Shown here in pieces: positions 22,201 through 33,945 of a stretch of 64,000 bases of DNA. Origin of the DNA: Syngnathus acus (Eukaryota; Chordata; Actinopteri; Syngnathiformes; Syngnathidae); the NCBI RefSeq assembly GCF_901709675.1, contig NC_051092.1, forward strand, positions 2,920,491 to 2,984,490. Direction: 5' to 3'. The notes below the pieces were generated by a model. That model made no database searches. It was not told where the DNA came from and saw nothing but the letters and a program-made list of their open reading frames with translations. The translations under genes were made by a program, and so were the position numbers. Each line of letters begins with the position of its first letter. Position 1 is the first letter of the stretch.

Positions 22201-23520
22201 CTTGGCAGCGTCCCCCACCTCCTCCCCCTTCCCTCCCTCATGCTGGCAGACGCTGGCCATTGAGCGGCTGTCAGGCAGAAAGGGCTGCAGTGATGTGGGG
22301 ATGAGGGCTCGGGGCTACGCCGCTTTCTTTCTCGCTGAAGCTAAAAAGCCAAAAAGTGGCGTCCCTCATCTTACCTGGCGCTGGCAGTTTTGACAACGCT
22401 AACAAGGAGAGCCATGCTAGAGAGTCAAACTCCATTACGCCTCCCTGGTGGGTTGAGCTCACCTACCACTGCGGCTCTTGTCGTCGCTTCGGAACAGTAA
22501 AAAATGTTACGTTAAAACTCTTTCAAAACAAATTAGCAACCCGCTAAAGTTTCACGCCAGTCGTAAATACAATCACAGCACTCCAATTCCCTCACGTTTC
22601 ATCGCTTAGACATTTATTAGATGCCTGAATAACAATCTGGCACTTTTGCTGTCATAAATAAACAAATGAGGGATGACTCGAGTATTACAAAGAAAAGCCA
22701 GAGCCCAATTGTTCGTGCCAAATGATTTGGAAATGTTTCTAATCAGGCAAACTGAGAGACAAACAACAAAAAGGTTAAGACTTTGAGAGGAAGAAAGAGG
22801 AAGATAAATATGATGGAAAAGTGGTCCAAAACAGTAGCGCGCTTTGCTAACTTGCAGTTTCTCACAACCCGAACCTGTGATCTTTCGAGTGATACCCTGC
22901 AGTTCATAGCAACAAATACGCTCAATCACTCGGGGGGGATCCGACGTCTCTCTGTTGGCCAATTACTGCTTCTTAAAAGCCCGGGGCGGAGAGGAAACTT
23001 TGACTCCTGGAAATAAAGACCAATGTGAGCGAGAGAAACACTGCGGCTATTAAAATCTTTTATAATTCTGTAAATCACCAGCGATTTGTTTTGCCTCGTG
23101 GCTTGTTGCGCTACGTTGTTGTTGCTTTCGCAAAGGGCAGGGGGGTGATTACAATTGAGAAGAGCAACCTTGTTTTTACAACTCTGCTTTGGGAAAATAA
23201 ATAAAATAATTGCCATGGCTGTTTTCTTTTTTTTTTGCGGGCTGTTGTTGGGAGCGCAGAAGGCAAAGATCTCCTCTGTGTCATAATTGCCTGGAGTTAG
23301 AGAGTAAAGGCTGTGGACTTCATCTGGGGAGGGAGGGGAGGGGGGGAGTCAGAACTGCTTTATAAAATCAGGGACTCGGGAGGATCGGGCCTCTTTCATT
23401 TACGGAATGAAAGGCTTTTTGAAAGAAGGAAAAGTTATCACTTATCTATTGCTGAATTAGACCTTTCCTTGACTGTTGCGGTTTTGCTGTTATTGTTGAC
23501 AATCAGTCGTTTGATTATTC
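19270..23520. other. Unique non-coding DNA
   Basis: No gene was seen. Includes an A17 tract (20430-20446), AT-rich DNA at 19.8-20.3 and 21.2-21.95 kb, and a GC-richer unique interval at 22.0-22.6 kb. The 177-codon minus-strand frame at 20276-20809 spans the A17 tract, so it encodes a phenylalanine run there and matches no family. Confidence 0.5.
20540..20830. promoter_or_regulatory. Candidate conserved non-coding block (unverified)
   Basis: About 290 repeat-free bases of even composition. Contains AAGGTGCATATTTACTC, GATGCATCCTGCAACCTCGA and GGCTAATAAAGTGCTTC. Noted for its complexity and lack of repeat decay. No conservation data. Confidence 0.2.
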
Positions 23521-23529
23521 AAAGGCGGA

Positions 23530-23741
23530 TTTTTTTTTTTTTTTTGCTCATTTCCTCTTTCAATAGCAAAACATGTGACACGCTGATTAATTTTTTCAAC
23601 ACCGATTCGGAAATGAGTTTGCTTATTCAAACCGAGTGGCGAGTCAAAAGTGCTGAAGAGGATCGCGCAATTATGGAGTAAAAAAAAAAAAATCACTCCA
23701 ATGAAACATTGCCGTGTTAACTTTTTTTTTTTTTTTTTTTT
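23530..23741. repeat. Homopolymer trio T16, A13, T20
   Basis: T16 at 23530-23545, A13 at 23680-23692 and T20 at 23722-23741 within 212 bases. The A13 and T20 tracts are 29 bases apart and could pair as an A:T stem. They may mark the two tails of nested retroposons, but no retroposon body is recognisable. Confidence 0.7.
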
Positions 23742-23879
23742 AGATAGCGGCTCACACTTCACATGATAATTTAAAATCTGGCATGGGAGAGAAAATATCA
23801 ACATTGGGCATTTAGTAAGCTGATGGATTCTCCAAAAGCACCTCCTTTGGCTTGCCTGGTGCTCCGGGTTAAGAATGGC

Positions 23880-24260
23880 TCTCTAACATTGACCCCCCCC
23901 CACACAACTCGCCCCCCCCACCCTGTCCAAGCGACCAGACAAGCGCCCCGACTGAGGACGCTTTGAAACTTCAGCATCTAATCACCAGCGGGGCGCTGAT
24001 GGACGAATAGGTCATAAGAAGGATGTCCCCACCATAAATCAGACGACGGGGGTGACAGCGCACAAAATAGGTGAATTGTCCTTGGGTGCGCGATGCAGGC
24101 GGCGCCCCCCGCGTCGCACCACCCTTTTTATTATTTGGGAGCGAGTCAAACGGATGCCCTACCAGCCACCCCCCCCTTGTGTTTGCTACCCCCCCCTCAC
24201 GCACCCACGCACGCACACTCTCCCCCGGCCGGACCTCGCTATGAACTGTTTCCAGAGTCA
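23880..24260. other. C-rich low-complexity patch
   Basis: Poly-C/CCA runs at 23893-23921 and 24168-24225 with ACGCACGC repeats flank about 240 bases of CpG-rich unique sequence. Open frames here are proline-rich composition artefacts. Confidence 0.55.
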
Positions 24261-24491
24261 GTTACTGGTGTAATTGAAAGTGCTTTGTCATCGCTTTCAG
24301 CCAAACACTGATGGATGTGAAGTTGAATGAGGTTTGGGGTTTAGTTATACGAGTGAGCCCGTGCGAGATTTATCACCGGAGGCTTAAGAGGCTACGAGAG
24401 AACGTTAAAGTGCCGCCGCAGTCGACGTCGTCGCAAACTGGTCATTATTATTCATTAAAATAGAATGATAAAATAATATAGCTGCTTTGTC

Positions 24492-24507
24492 GTGTGTGTG
24501 TGTGTGT
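24492..24507. repeat. (GT)8 microsatellite
   Basis: Eight GT units, followed by TTTGTAC. Confidence 0.9.
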
Positions 24508-24519
24508 TTGTACATGGCA

Positions 24520-27500
24520 TTTACACACAAGAGGTGTTCTTAAAGTACTCCTTGGAGAAAAAGAAATACTTGACAAATAAAGTTATCAGTTTGGATTGAA
24601 TAGATAAATGCGTGTGTTTTTTTTTTTAACACTTCAGAAGTTTAAAAATCTTCAGAAACCTGCCTGTAATTCATTAATTCTGTCACAAGACTTTTTATTT
24701 GTATTATAAATTCAAAATAAAAACTACTTTTTAAGTTAAAATGAATGTTTGTAATTCAAGTGGGAAAAACTTTTTCATTATATTTTGAGAAAAATGTCAT
24801 TTTTCACAAGTGCTGATGTGAATGCTCCAGATTACAAATACAAGAGCCGCTCTCCTTGAGCTGAATTTAAAGAGAATGAGCTATCTGCATTGATTGGCTG
24901 GGCTTTGCCTGTGTTCACTCCCACAACGGCGCAGAGTGGCGCAAATGGCATCTTCCATCTGCGCTAGGGTAGCAAAAACAAAATTGACAACAAATATTTC
25001 ACATTAAATCGGAAAGTGGCAACTTAGCCAGCCTTGTAATTGCAGCTTTTAAATTAAATTTGACACACTTTATGACTACTTGATATCAAATCTTTGACGG
25101 TGGTCTCCGAAAAACCAATGGAAGCGTTTAATTTCAATCGTAGAACAACAAGCTCATGCAAAACGTGGAAGGCCCGCAAGTTCTCGTTGTCTCCGACTTA
25201 TTATAGGCTGCTCCCAGCTGCCCAAACCGTGAGGGCCTGGATCACGTCCAGCATCGGCTCTGATCTGAGCCTCTTTGTGATTTGGAGTAGTACAGAGCTG
25301 CTGTCTTAGAGCCGTGTTGGAATGCAAGAGGAGTGCGGAGGGAAGTGACCTCGCCGTGTGATGCGAGCGCGAGTAACTGGGCAAGAGTTACTCTTACCAA
25401 CACTGAGGTTGGTGGGATTATAAATAAGTAGCTGCGCTGAAGACGGCAAATAGGAGAGGTGAACGCTGCTGCCCACAGCGTGGTTGGAAACGCTGGCCTT
25501 TCTCAACACCCGCCCCGAGCTGCCAAGGCAGGACGGATAAAATAGGACTAATGAGACCACCCGCCCTAGTCCTTCTCAAATATTTTACCATCCAATTGTT
25601 GTTGTCTGAAGGATTGAATGGGAATTGGAGGCTTGACGTTTCGTAAATTGAAACCTAAATTCAAATCCTTCATTAGTTGACAATGTTAGGATGATTGATT
25701 GAAAAGTTTGAAAATTCTGTCCAAAATTTCAAAAATCTGAAACGATATTGCAACGAAAAGGCTAATTAGCTTTCTGGAACAAAATGTTCACGTTCCAAGA
25801 AGTCGGAAATTCCGCCACTCGACAGGAGACACAAAGGCAAGGTCGTTAAAAAGAAAGCAAAGCGCTAACCACTCACTGAAACTAAATATCGCCGAAGGAG
25901 AATTCAATTTGAACATATGGTGACGCACTCTCCTCATGAGTTTATCTTCCCCCGAAAAATTTTAAATGGGATTTATTGTACTGCTGTTGTTGTTTTAACA
26001 AGTTGTCCCTAACATACTGAACACAGTCAAACGGAACGTTTCGCGCACTGCTAAACGTAAATAAACCATTCAAATCAAAAGCTACGCTGTTGCCTGTGGG
26101 AAAATTAGCATGCTAAATGAACATTAGCTCGCAGATGGAGCATCGCCGTGGCTGCTAACAAACAATTGATTAACTTGTAAACTCCCGTTGCCCAGCTGTT
26201 ATTCGGGCTGTTTAGCATAAATAAAAGAGCGGGAGGAGGGAAAGAATCCAGATGCTTTGAGTGCGGCAGGAAAGCAATCTGTCATTGTTCTCGACTAACG
26301 CTGATGGATGCCGCTTTGAATGGGGATCGGTTTGAGTTAAACATGACAAAGTGAGGGATGACACGCCACCGGTCACAAAGGTCCGGGGGTCCGGCAACGC
26401 CTCCAGCTTTTTTTGGCCAAAGCGACGTTTATGTTTTGGCTGCCATGAGGTGAGAAATGAAAAAATTGACGCAAGTCTGCAAAGCAAACTAATTTTCTGG
26501 ATGACTGCAAATTCAAAGAAAAACTCATTTGGCAGTTTGGCTAACATTAAATTATTGTTATATTTATTTTCTTACTAGGTTGAAGAACGACTTTCACTAT
26601 TCCGATAGTGTATTTAGGCCAAAACATTATTTGACATGACATTTTTACTAATGAGTTGTCGAGAACAAACCTCATTAATCCCCCAGTGGAGCAAATAAAA
26701 ACAGTGGCCCGCCAGTTTCATGACAATCTGTCAATTAGATTTTAATATTTTTGATTTATGAACGTCCAAAGGCTTTAGCGGAATGTAATTACCAATAAAC
26801 AGGAAAAGAATGCCTGCTCCAAACATGTACAAAAGTCATTTCTTAAATCAATACTAAGAACCATACCCCGAAATAAATCACAATTCAACTTTGTACCGTA
26901 TTTGGTCAATTTGGTCATGCTGAGCCGTGATTGGTCGTTACCTGAGTTTTGATGCTTGTTTCAAAAATATTCTTTTTACTTGTCTTCCCCTTTCAGACAA
27001 AATGGAAAATTTATTTGAAAATAGAGTGCGCTCATGAAGCATCAAGTCAAGATGTAGCCACTTTTTAATCAAACGTCCCCGCCGCCGATTGCTTTGCACC
27101 GCCGATACATTTTCTCGTGATCTGAGAAAGACAGCAAACATGCCTATGTTTCGTGTGATGCTGCTTTTATTTCTTTCAAGCGAGTCCATGCGGCCAGGCT
27201 GTTTGCAGTCTTGGCTCCGACGCGGGCGGCTAAAGCAAATTGTCGATACTAGGCAGCAGAACACACGGCTTGCCTTCTAGGAAAAAGAAACAGCGGAGGA
27301 GTTCTAGCAGTCTGCCCACAGACGGGAAAACTCCAGAGGAAACGCCAGAAAGCCATTAACTAACCACAGCATTATGGTGATCTATTAGTTGAAGAGAGCT
27401 ACAAACGGCTAATGAACTGGACTCGGACACCCCCGCCCTTCCCTCGACGCTCCTTCGGAAGCCATCAAAGACTCAAAGGCGAATGCACGGCACGTAGAAG

Positions 27501-28440
27501 ACGAGAAGACATTGAGAGGCGATGCGAAGACCTCATCTCGTACAAAACAGCATGACAGATCAATGCCTGATTCCCAAGGCAAGGAAAAAGGTTACTCACA
27601 CTCTCGCTGGGATTACATTTGCAACCCTCGCTAGATCTCAAGTCACTCCCATTCCAATTTAAACTAACTAGTCAAAAAGAAAATAGGTACCATCTATATG
27701 TATCTCGTGATTAAGATTAAGGTGATGGAGCTTTTTGTGTCTACGGTTATGCTAGCGACGTCAGTGTCTGGAGTGTGAAAACAGATCTGATGGAGCGCTG
27801 CCCTCGGCTCCCCCCTGATCAGGCTCCAGCAGGTATCCCCCAATGATTGACAGCTCGCGGGTCAGCCGTCCATCTCGCGGTCTGTTAGAGGGTGGGCGGT
27901 AAAGAGATTTGGAATGCCTGGGACCCTGATTGCTTTATTGCTCGTCTGTCAGAAGCATTGTATAGTGGCGTATTATTAGGGATGGCCATTTCTCACATTC
28001 TGGAAGGTGGCGCGTCTCGGCTCTGCATAAAGAATCGCCACGCTATTCAGAATGCCGCTTTTCTTTTTGGCTGAAAAGGAAGAAAGTGGAGATTCTTCCA
28101 TGAAAGCTCCTGTATTTGGTTTGTCAGATAATACGAGACACGCGACGAGGGGGGCAGGCGGGGTGGGCGGGATAATGCAGGAGATTTGCGATCCCATTTA
28201 GCAGTCATTTTTTAGGTAATACCAACAATGGTCGTGAACATTACATTGGGATTACTCTGATGTCTCTGATTAGGGATCTAATCATTTCCATTTATTTTTG
28301 GATATCTGCGTTATGCACTACAATAAAGCTTGTCTTTATTTTAATGTTGGTCTTTGACTTCTTCATTTAATGCGCCGAAATATTTCAAAGCTAGAGGAAC
28401 AATTTTTTTTTTTAAACTTGTTTTGACATGTCTAGTCAGC
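24520..28440. other. Unique non-coding DNA
   Basis: No gene was seen. The stretch is largely repeat-free. AT-rich DNA lies at 24.6-24.85 kb. At 25.09-25.55, 26.2-26.55 and 26.94-27.3 kb competing 70-110 codon frames occur on both strands without domains. A perfect Pbx-Meis decamer lies at 27844-27853. Confidence 0.5.
27844..27853 (+). promoter_or_regulatory. Perfect Pbx-Meis/Prep decamer
   Basis: TGATTGACAG in the plus orientation is the second exact copy of this heterodimer consensus in the window, 22.6 kb from the first (5275-5284). It lies in a repeat-free segment with CTCGCGGGTC just downstream. Confidence 0.4.
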
Positions 28441-28448
28441 ATTTGAGA

Positions 28449-28494
28449 ATTATTATTATTATTATCATTATTATTAGGGTTATTATTATTATTG
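28449..28494. repeat. (TTA)n/(ATT)n microsatellite
   Basis: About 46 bases of ATT units with one C substitution and one GGG interruption. Followed by AT-rich DNA. Confidence 0.9.
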
Positions 28495-28619
28495 TCTGTA
28501 AATTTGCAACATTGAGGTTTTGGATAATTTGAGCTAAAAAAATGTGACCATTATTTTTATTTTATTTTTTTTTTATTTATGTCAATTTGCGATATTTGTG
28601 ATCTGGTTCGTATGATGTT

Positions 28620-29370
28620 CTGACTGTTGCTAGCAAAGAATAAATAAACAACTTTGGCATTAAAATGTGGTTTGCATTGAAAGATAAAATTCTGCATTCA
28701 AATAGAGAATCTCACGGTTTCGTTCATTGTAGCATAACAAAGAGTTTCGCCCAAAGATTCAACGGTGCAGCAAACAATGCCCCACTACAAATCCCTAGCC
28801 GATTTTTTTATTTTTTTTCCAGGCTTGTCATTTCTTTGGCTGAGATGACAGTTATCAAAAGTCATCGGACCGGTGCCTCCAAGTCTCACGGAGCCCAGGT
28901 GATGGCTAGGTCTCCTCCCCCGGCGCTCCGGGGCCGAGACAGCTACAAGCCCACCGGGGTGTCATGTCAGCGTCTCCATGGAAATGAGGCGACAAGCACA
29001 GACTCACACCTTTGAGGCCATCTCAGAAGAGAGTCGGCATATCACGCACGCCCACCCCAAAATCCGTGACCATCTCGCGTTGCTGACTTCTCGAATGCCA
29101 CAGCGAGCGTGCTTCACCCTCTGTGTCCTGGCAGTGCTAGCCTTGTGAAGCCTGCCGGGAGCCGTGGTGAGATGTTAGATTAGACCGGCAAGTCTGGACC
29201 GGGCCTCCGATGGGGGGAAAACATCCCGTAGGGGGCTGACCGGTCTGTCTATGGGCCAGGCTCCATTATGGGTTTTATCTTGGAGTGTGAAAGCATCTCT
29301 TCCCAAAGGCGTCTTCTAGTCTATTAGTGGCCGAGGAATTAAGAAATCTTTTGTGCACAGACTAACAAGC
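28620..29370. other. Unique DNA, possible regulatory block at 29.02-29.35 kb
   Basis: From about 28.9 to 29.35 kb the sequence is repeat-free, GC-balanced and complex, with CpGs evenly spread. An 116-codon plus-strand frame at 28665-29015 has no recognised domain and runs through a TTTTTTATTTTTTTT stretch. Listed as non-coding. Confidence 0.35.
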
Positions 29371-29741
29371 TAGGAACTCATTTTTTAAAATATATTTCTT
29401 ATGAATATATTTGATTTGACTCTGGAAACTAATCTGTCAAAATTCTAAAACCTTTGCTAGATTGTGACATAATGCCAACATGGCAGTTGATGGAAGGACT
29501 GGCAAAAACGTTTGATTTACAGATGGGAAGGTGTAGCGTTCATATTAGCAAACAACGATTTTTAATTAGCGGTAATTGTTTCTCATTGTTTACGTGAGAA
29601 AGGAATGATAACCTCATCATCCCTCTCACCCTTCTTACTAGAAGCCATATTGATTTTGCGAGTGTGAGAGTCCTTGCTTTGCCTGGCCTTTACCTCAGGG
29701 ACAAATCTAATTGTTTATCTCTGGACAGACTTCTGCTTTTC

Positions 29742-29755
29742 TTTTTTTTTTTTTT
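29742..29755. repeat. Poly-T tract (14)
   Basis: Fourteen T inside a T/C-rich stretch. Overlapping frames in all three registers here read as phenylalanine runs and are artefacts. Confidence 0.85.
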
Positions 29756-30360
29756 ACTCCCTTCTGTCTCATTACGTGCCAACATTTGTCAAGTCAAGTC
29801 TCTCCACACTCTCAAATCTCGCTTTACAGCATGTCATTCGGCAGCCCACTACAGATGGCTCGCTTATCAGCAGACCCTCCCACATGGAATGCTGTGAACA
29901 TGACAGCACTAAAGACGTTTAACAAAAAAAAAAGTGAAACTGACATACAATTTAACCACTCACTAGACACTTTTCTTTTTTTAATTTTAGGAGAAATAGT
30001 CTGATTACTCATCCGAACAGGATAACTACCAAAAATCATTGCTGAAAATATCCAAAGTTGATATTTAGCTATGTTAGCTATGAAGGAAAAACTATGAGAA
30101 GGTTTAATTAAATGTCAAGCTCTAGACTTATGTCGTAATTGACCAAAAGACGACAACACGAGGGATGGGAATACTAATCATGGATCGAGAATATGGTTGT
30201 TAGCGTGGAAGTCATTGTGGATTAATTAAATTTTGTAGCAAATTAGAAAAAAATGAAATGCACCTTTTGACCAGCAGAGGCGCTGTTGTCTTATTTAGTT
30301 TGTGATTATAAGAAGAAATTCTTAGCTTCACATAAATTCCATTTAGTGTTCATATATTTT

Positions 30361-30915
30361 TCAATCAACTCAATATTGAGGATTTTAGATTGAGTGATAT
30401 ATTATCTAATGAACTCAATATTGAAGATTTTAGAGTTAGTGACTATCCAAAGATTTTGGTCCTCATTTTTGGTGTACATTATATGTTATTGTTTCCATTT
30501 TGTTTATTTCCTGAAGTTTGTCTTTTTTTTTTTTTCCCTCTCAATATAAATCAGCCGGTGTCTAGCAAACTTGACCACAATCATATAAGCTCAGCGCTGA
30601 GGGCTTCCTGTCGTTCATCAAATAGACTTCACAAGTCTCTTCATGGTCTAGCGCTAAAGTACATCTCTGACATGTCGGAAGAGCCCTCTTGGGCTCTTGA
30701 GAACCAAAGGGAGTGGTCTCCTTGCTGGAGCCTGGAGTCAGGATTAAACACGGAGAGGCTACATCTAAAATTTCATGCGGCTAAAATCTGGAGCAGTCAT
30801 CCTGAAAATGTCACTTTAACATTTTATTTTTTTGCTTTCTTGTCATTTAATGCACATAGATGTAAAGTATTTTGCCTTGTATATAAATTGTGCTCTACGA
30901 ATAAACTTGCCTTGC
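30361..30915 (+). mobile_element. Non-LTR (LINE) retrotransposon remnant: EN and RT-tail fragments
   Basis: One plus-strand frame of 265 codons (30390-31187) crosses this remnant. Its start reads LNIEDFRVSDY, which I match to the end of an APE-type endonuclease domain with the SDH motif mutated to SDY. Codons about 80-140 read RLHKSLHGLALKYISDM and LHLKFHAAKIWSSHPENV. These correspond to the conserved region after the reverse-transcriptase domain of fish LINEs ('KSLHGLAPxYISDM', 'FxxxAxKLWNSLPENV'). The 3' end, TAAAGTATTTTGCCTTGTAT to AATAAACTTGCCTTGC, is the typical LINE 3' UTR end with CTTGC repeats. The RT core is deleted between the two fragments, so the element is dead. Codons downstream of about 30915 are not LINE. 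Confidence 0.65.
30367..30456 (+). repeat. 45-bp tandem duplication at the LINE 5' fragment
   Basis: AACTCAATATTGAGGATTTT at 30367 recurs as AACTCAATATTGAAGATTTT at 30412. The first 33 or so bases of each 45-base unit are nearly identical and the rest has diverged. Being a multiple of three, the duplication keeps the frame (LNIEDFRLSD and LNIEDFRVSD). Confidence 0.65.
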
Positions 30916-31188
30916 ATAATCTCTTTCGGAGTCTGACTAAACAATTTGTCAAAGTTTACGTCGAATCTCAGTTTCTACAGTACAAGAGCAAAATGGCAGT
31001 CGGTGTGTGCATCGAGTTGTTTGAAAGTGTTTTCTTTCAACGTCATTACCAGACATCCAAACACTCATCGTGCCGTTGGAATCCCTCGGTCCGGTTTTAT
31101 CAGCGAGTTAACTCCGGCGAAGTAGGCCAGATCAATAAGAACATTCTGAGGGAGCAGTTAGGGCGGAGCGTTAGAGGCTCTGGGTAGA

Positions 31189-31252
31189 GGGGGGGGGGGG
31201 GTCATTCAGAGAGTTAAAGGTGTGTGTGTGTGTGTGTGTAGGTGTGTGTGTG
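31189..31252. repeat. G13 tract and (GT)n microsatellite
   Basis: G13 at 31189-31201 is followed by (GT)10 at 31220-31239 and, after TAG, a further GTGTGTGTGTG stretch to 31252. Confidence 0.9.
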
Positions 31253-31790
31253 CGCCTTCAGGAGCGGATCGATGCACTGACAGCAGCTCGGCTTTGTTCT
31301 GGCACTGCGCTCAGATGTTAGGCGTGCGTAACATGATTGCTTGAAGGTTTTTGTTGGGGCTACTTGTGTTTTTTGTTTGTCACTTTGCTCCAAACCCTCC
31401 TAGCATGTCCCGCTGTCGCTTTTTTTGTTGTTGACACGTTCTCTTGGTTGGCGGTCTTGTTATTTCTTGCACATTTTCCTTTAATCACCTGAGTGCCATT
31501 TTATAGTCGTCACGTTTTGACACATGTGAGTGCCAAGGACAAAACCTGAAGGCCGGATAAAAAAATAAATAAATGTATGAGCAACTCTGAAAGAAAAATC
31601 AACAAGCATCTGCATGCTTGTGAATCCATTTGAAGAAACAAAACATTTTTTTTTTTTTTGAAAAGAAACGTTGGTGCCCCCGCATTCTTTTGATACAACT
31701 AATGTTTGCTTTTGTCAGGAGAGGTGGGGAGAGGGCACTCTTTGGAACTAGAGAAATGACAAGCAGCGTCAAAGACTTTTTCATCTTGAC

Positions 31791-31813
31791 AAAAAAAAAA
31801 AAAAAAAAAAAAA
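31791..31813. repeat. Poly-A tract (23)
   Basis: The longest A tract in the window. The 60 bases upstream do not match a SINE or LINE tail I know, and no target duplication brackets it, so a processed insert cannot be shown. Confidence 0.9.
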
Positions 31814-33456
31814 TTCTCCATCCCCACGCTAAGCAAGTTAAGCACTATTTGCAGGGCTAAATACTCCAACGAGAATTCTTTGCGATGAGAGCTCGGGTGT
31901 GACTGAAAGGTGGCGAGCGCAAAGGACAAGTAGGTGTCAATAGACGGGCTCTCTGCGCCTATGGGACGTTGAGACGCATGAGCTCCTTTCCAAGGCTTGA
32001 ATAAGATAGCACAGATGCGCTCTTGTTTGAGCACGGCGCTGCGTCTCATTGTACGTCGGCCTCCCAACACGGCCATTGGCGGGGACGCGCGAGAGGGTCT
32101 CATTAGGACGGGCAAACCAAAACCCGGGGTCAAGGTCTGTAAAGGTAGTCACCGCTGAGAAGCATGCCTCCGAGATGAGTTGGGGAGCGCCGCCGCGTCC
32201 TCGCGGCCACCCCTGCGGACCTTTGGACCTCCCCGTCGTGACCTCCCGTAGCCGCTATTATTTGATGAAGCGGAGCTTGATAATTATTTAGTGTGGATGA
32301 AGAAGGGGGCATCGTCTGAAAAGGAGTGTCCCACTCTGAGGGAGAGGATAGTAGGGGATGATAGAAGAAGAAGAAAAAAAAAAAAACAACCCAAAAAGAT
32401 CAAAAGCAGGCCTTTCGCTTTTCATGCCTCAGAGGCTCCAAAGAGGATAAAGAACAATTGGGCCTGGGGTATTCTGTCCTCTCTGGCAATTAGACTCAGC
32501 TGATGAAGTGAAAGGACTGAATGGCAGGGTTCAAGGCCTTCTCTAGGATTCACACAACAGGGTGTGTTTTTACCCTCTCCTCCTTTATCCCTCATCTCCC
32601 CAAAAGCGGCTGAAATATTTCCAGATGAAGACAATGTGACTCGAGGTGCCAAATCGCAATCACGGGTGGGGGGACTGACGAGATTGAGGAGCTTTAAGAA
32701 GGAGCCGAGGGGGCACAAGCGGACCGCTGTGCAATCACATGCGCAAACACATTTTCTGCAAAGTGCCCTCCAGAAAGACGGGCAAAGAGTAAACTCCAAA
32801 CTACTTTACGCCAAGATTCTCTCGGTAAAGTCCGCTGACTACCCCACAGGATTCTGATCCACTCTTGGATTGTTAAAAGTAACCAATTAAGTATACCTGA
32901 AATAAATTGGACAAAATGTTTTCTTGATCCACAAATAATAATCAAGTGAAAGAAATAATATGAATTTCTGATACACTGATGACACGGCTAAGATTAGAAA
33001 AGTGAGTGAGAAAGATTCAGCCATGTTGGAAACTTTGTAAACAAGGCACAAATAATGGATAAAAAAGGAAATGGAACACCAACCGTACTGTAGCATTAGC
33101 TTCAACCGTTAGCTTTCGCTAATTACGTACAAACGTTGTCTACTAAGCACGCCGAGTCTCCGTCTTAAAAACACGGCCTTCGATTCTTGTCAGTTGATAT
33201 ATTTAGACATTCATTATTCATTAAAGACTCACAAGATGCCAAGTTATGATGCCGCTGTGTAGGCGGAAATCTTAACCTAGCAAATGATTCAGCCTTAATG
33301 AAAGCTGCGGTTTGAGGTTTGCTAATATGTTACTGGAAATCTTGTTGTACTTGATTTACATTTTTGATGAAAGACAAAAAGGGGTGGGGAGGAGGTTTCA
33401 GTTGAAGAGGCATTTTAAGGAACATTGAAAAGTAGTTTCAGTTCTTGGATAGGATT

Positions 33457-33945
33457 TCAGTCGATCACTCGCAAACGAATAGCCGCAAATACACGTGTGG
33501 CTATTTCACTGTTCTTACAGTGTCCCAAGTCAGTGAATGGACCCAGGGAGTCTTTGATGATGCTGCCGCTCTGCACTAAAACCTTAAGATGATTAGTGAT
33601 ATTCTTAAAACCCAAGTCCGCTGATAATGTGTTTAAAGAAGCAATACGGCTTTGCCAAAGCTTTGAGTTCAAAGTCTGAGAAAGCATGGGGTCACAATGC
33701 CAATGAGCCAAACAAAGAGTCGCCAAAACGGGCTTTGGAAGGGATTTGAAACTCGGGGCCCGGGACCCTTTTGAAGGAAACTTAGCTGTAGCCTTAGACG
33801 TACTGCGTATCGCATGATCAGGGTTTTTTTTTTGTGCATGGTTAATGGTGAATGACAAAAAATTCAATTCACAGGGTACAATGTAACATAACATAAATAA
33901 GTTGAGATATTGGACTCTCATCGTCTTCCGACACAAATATAACAA
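33457..33945 (-). other. Unexplained 162-codon open frame (not called as gene)
   Basis: An uninterrupted minus-strand frame in AT-leaning DNA. The conceptual product is basic at its centre and has no signal peptide, repeated motif or domain I recognise. It lacks flanking splice sites that would stand out. It could be an old transposon or pseudogene relic, or chance. Confidence 0.2.

Noticed and set aside
30262-30286. CTCF-like CCAGCAGAGGCGCTG
   Set aside because: One base short in the central G-run, so it matches only about 10 of 13 core positions.
31720-31813. Processed retrocopy ending in A23
   Set aside because: No known body, no polyadenylation signal in the right place and no flanking duplication.
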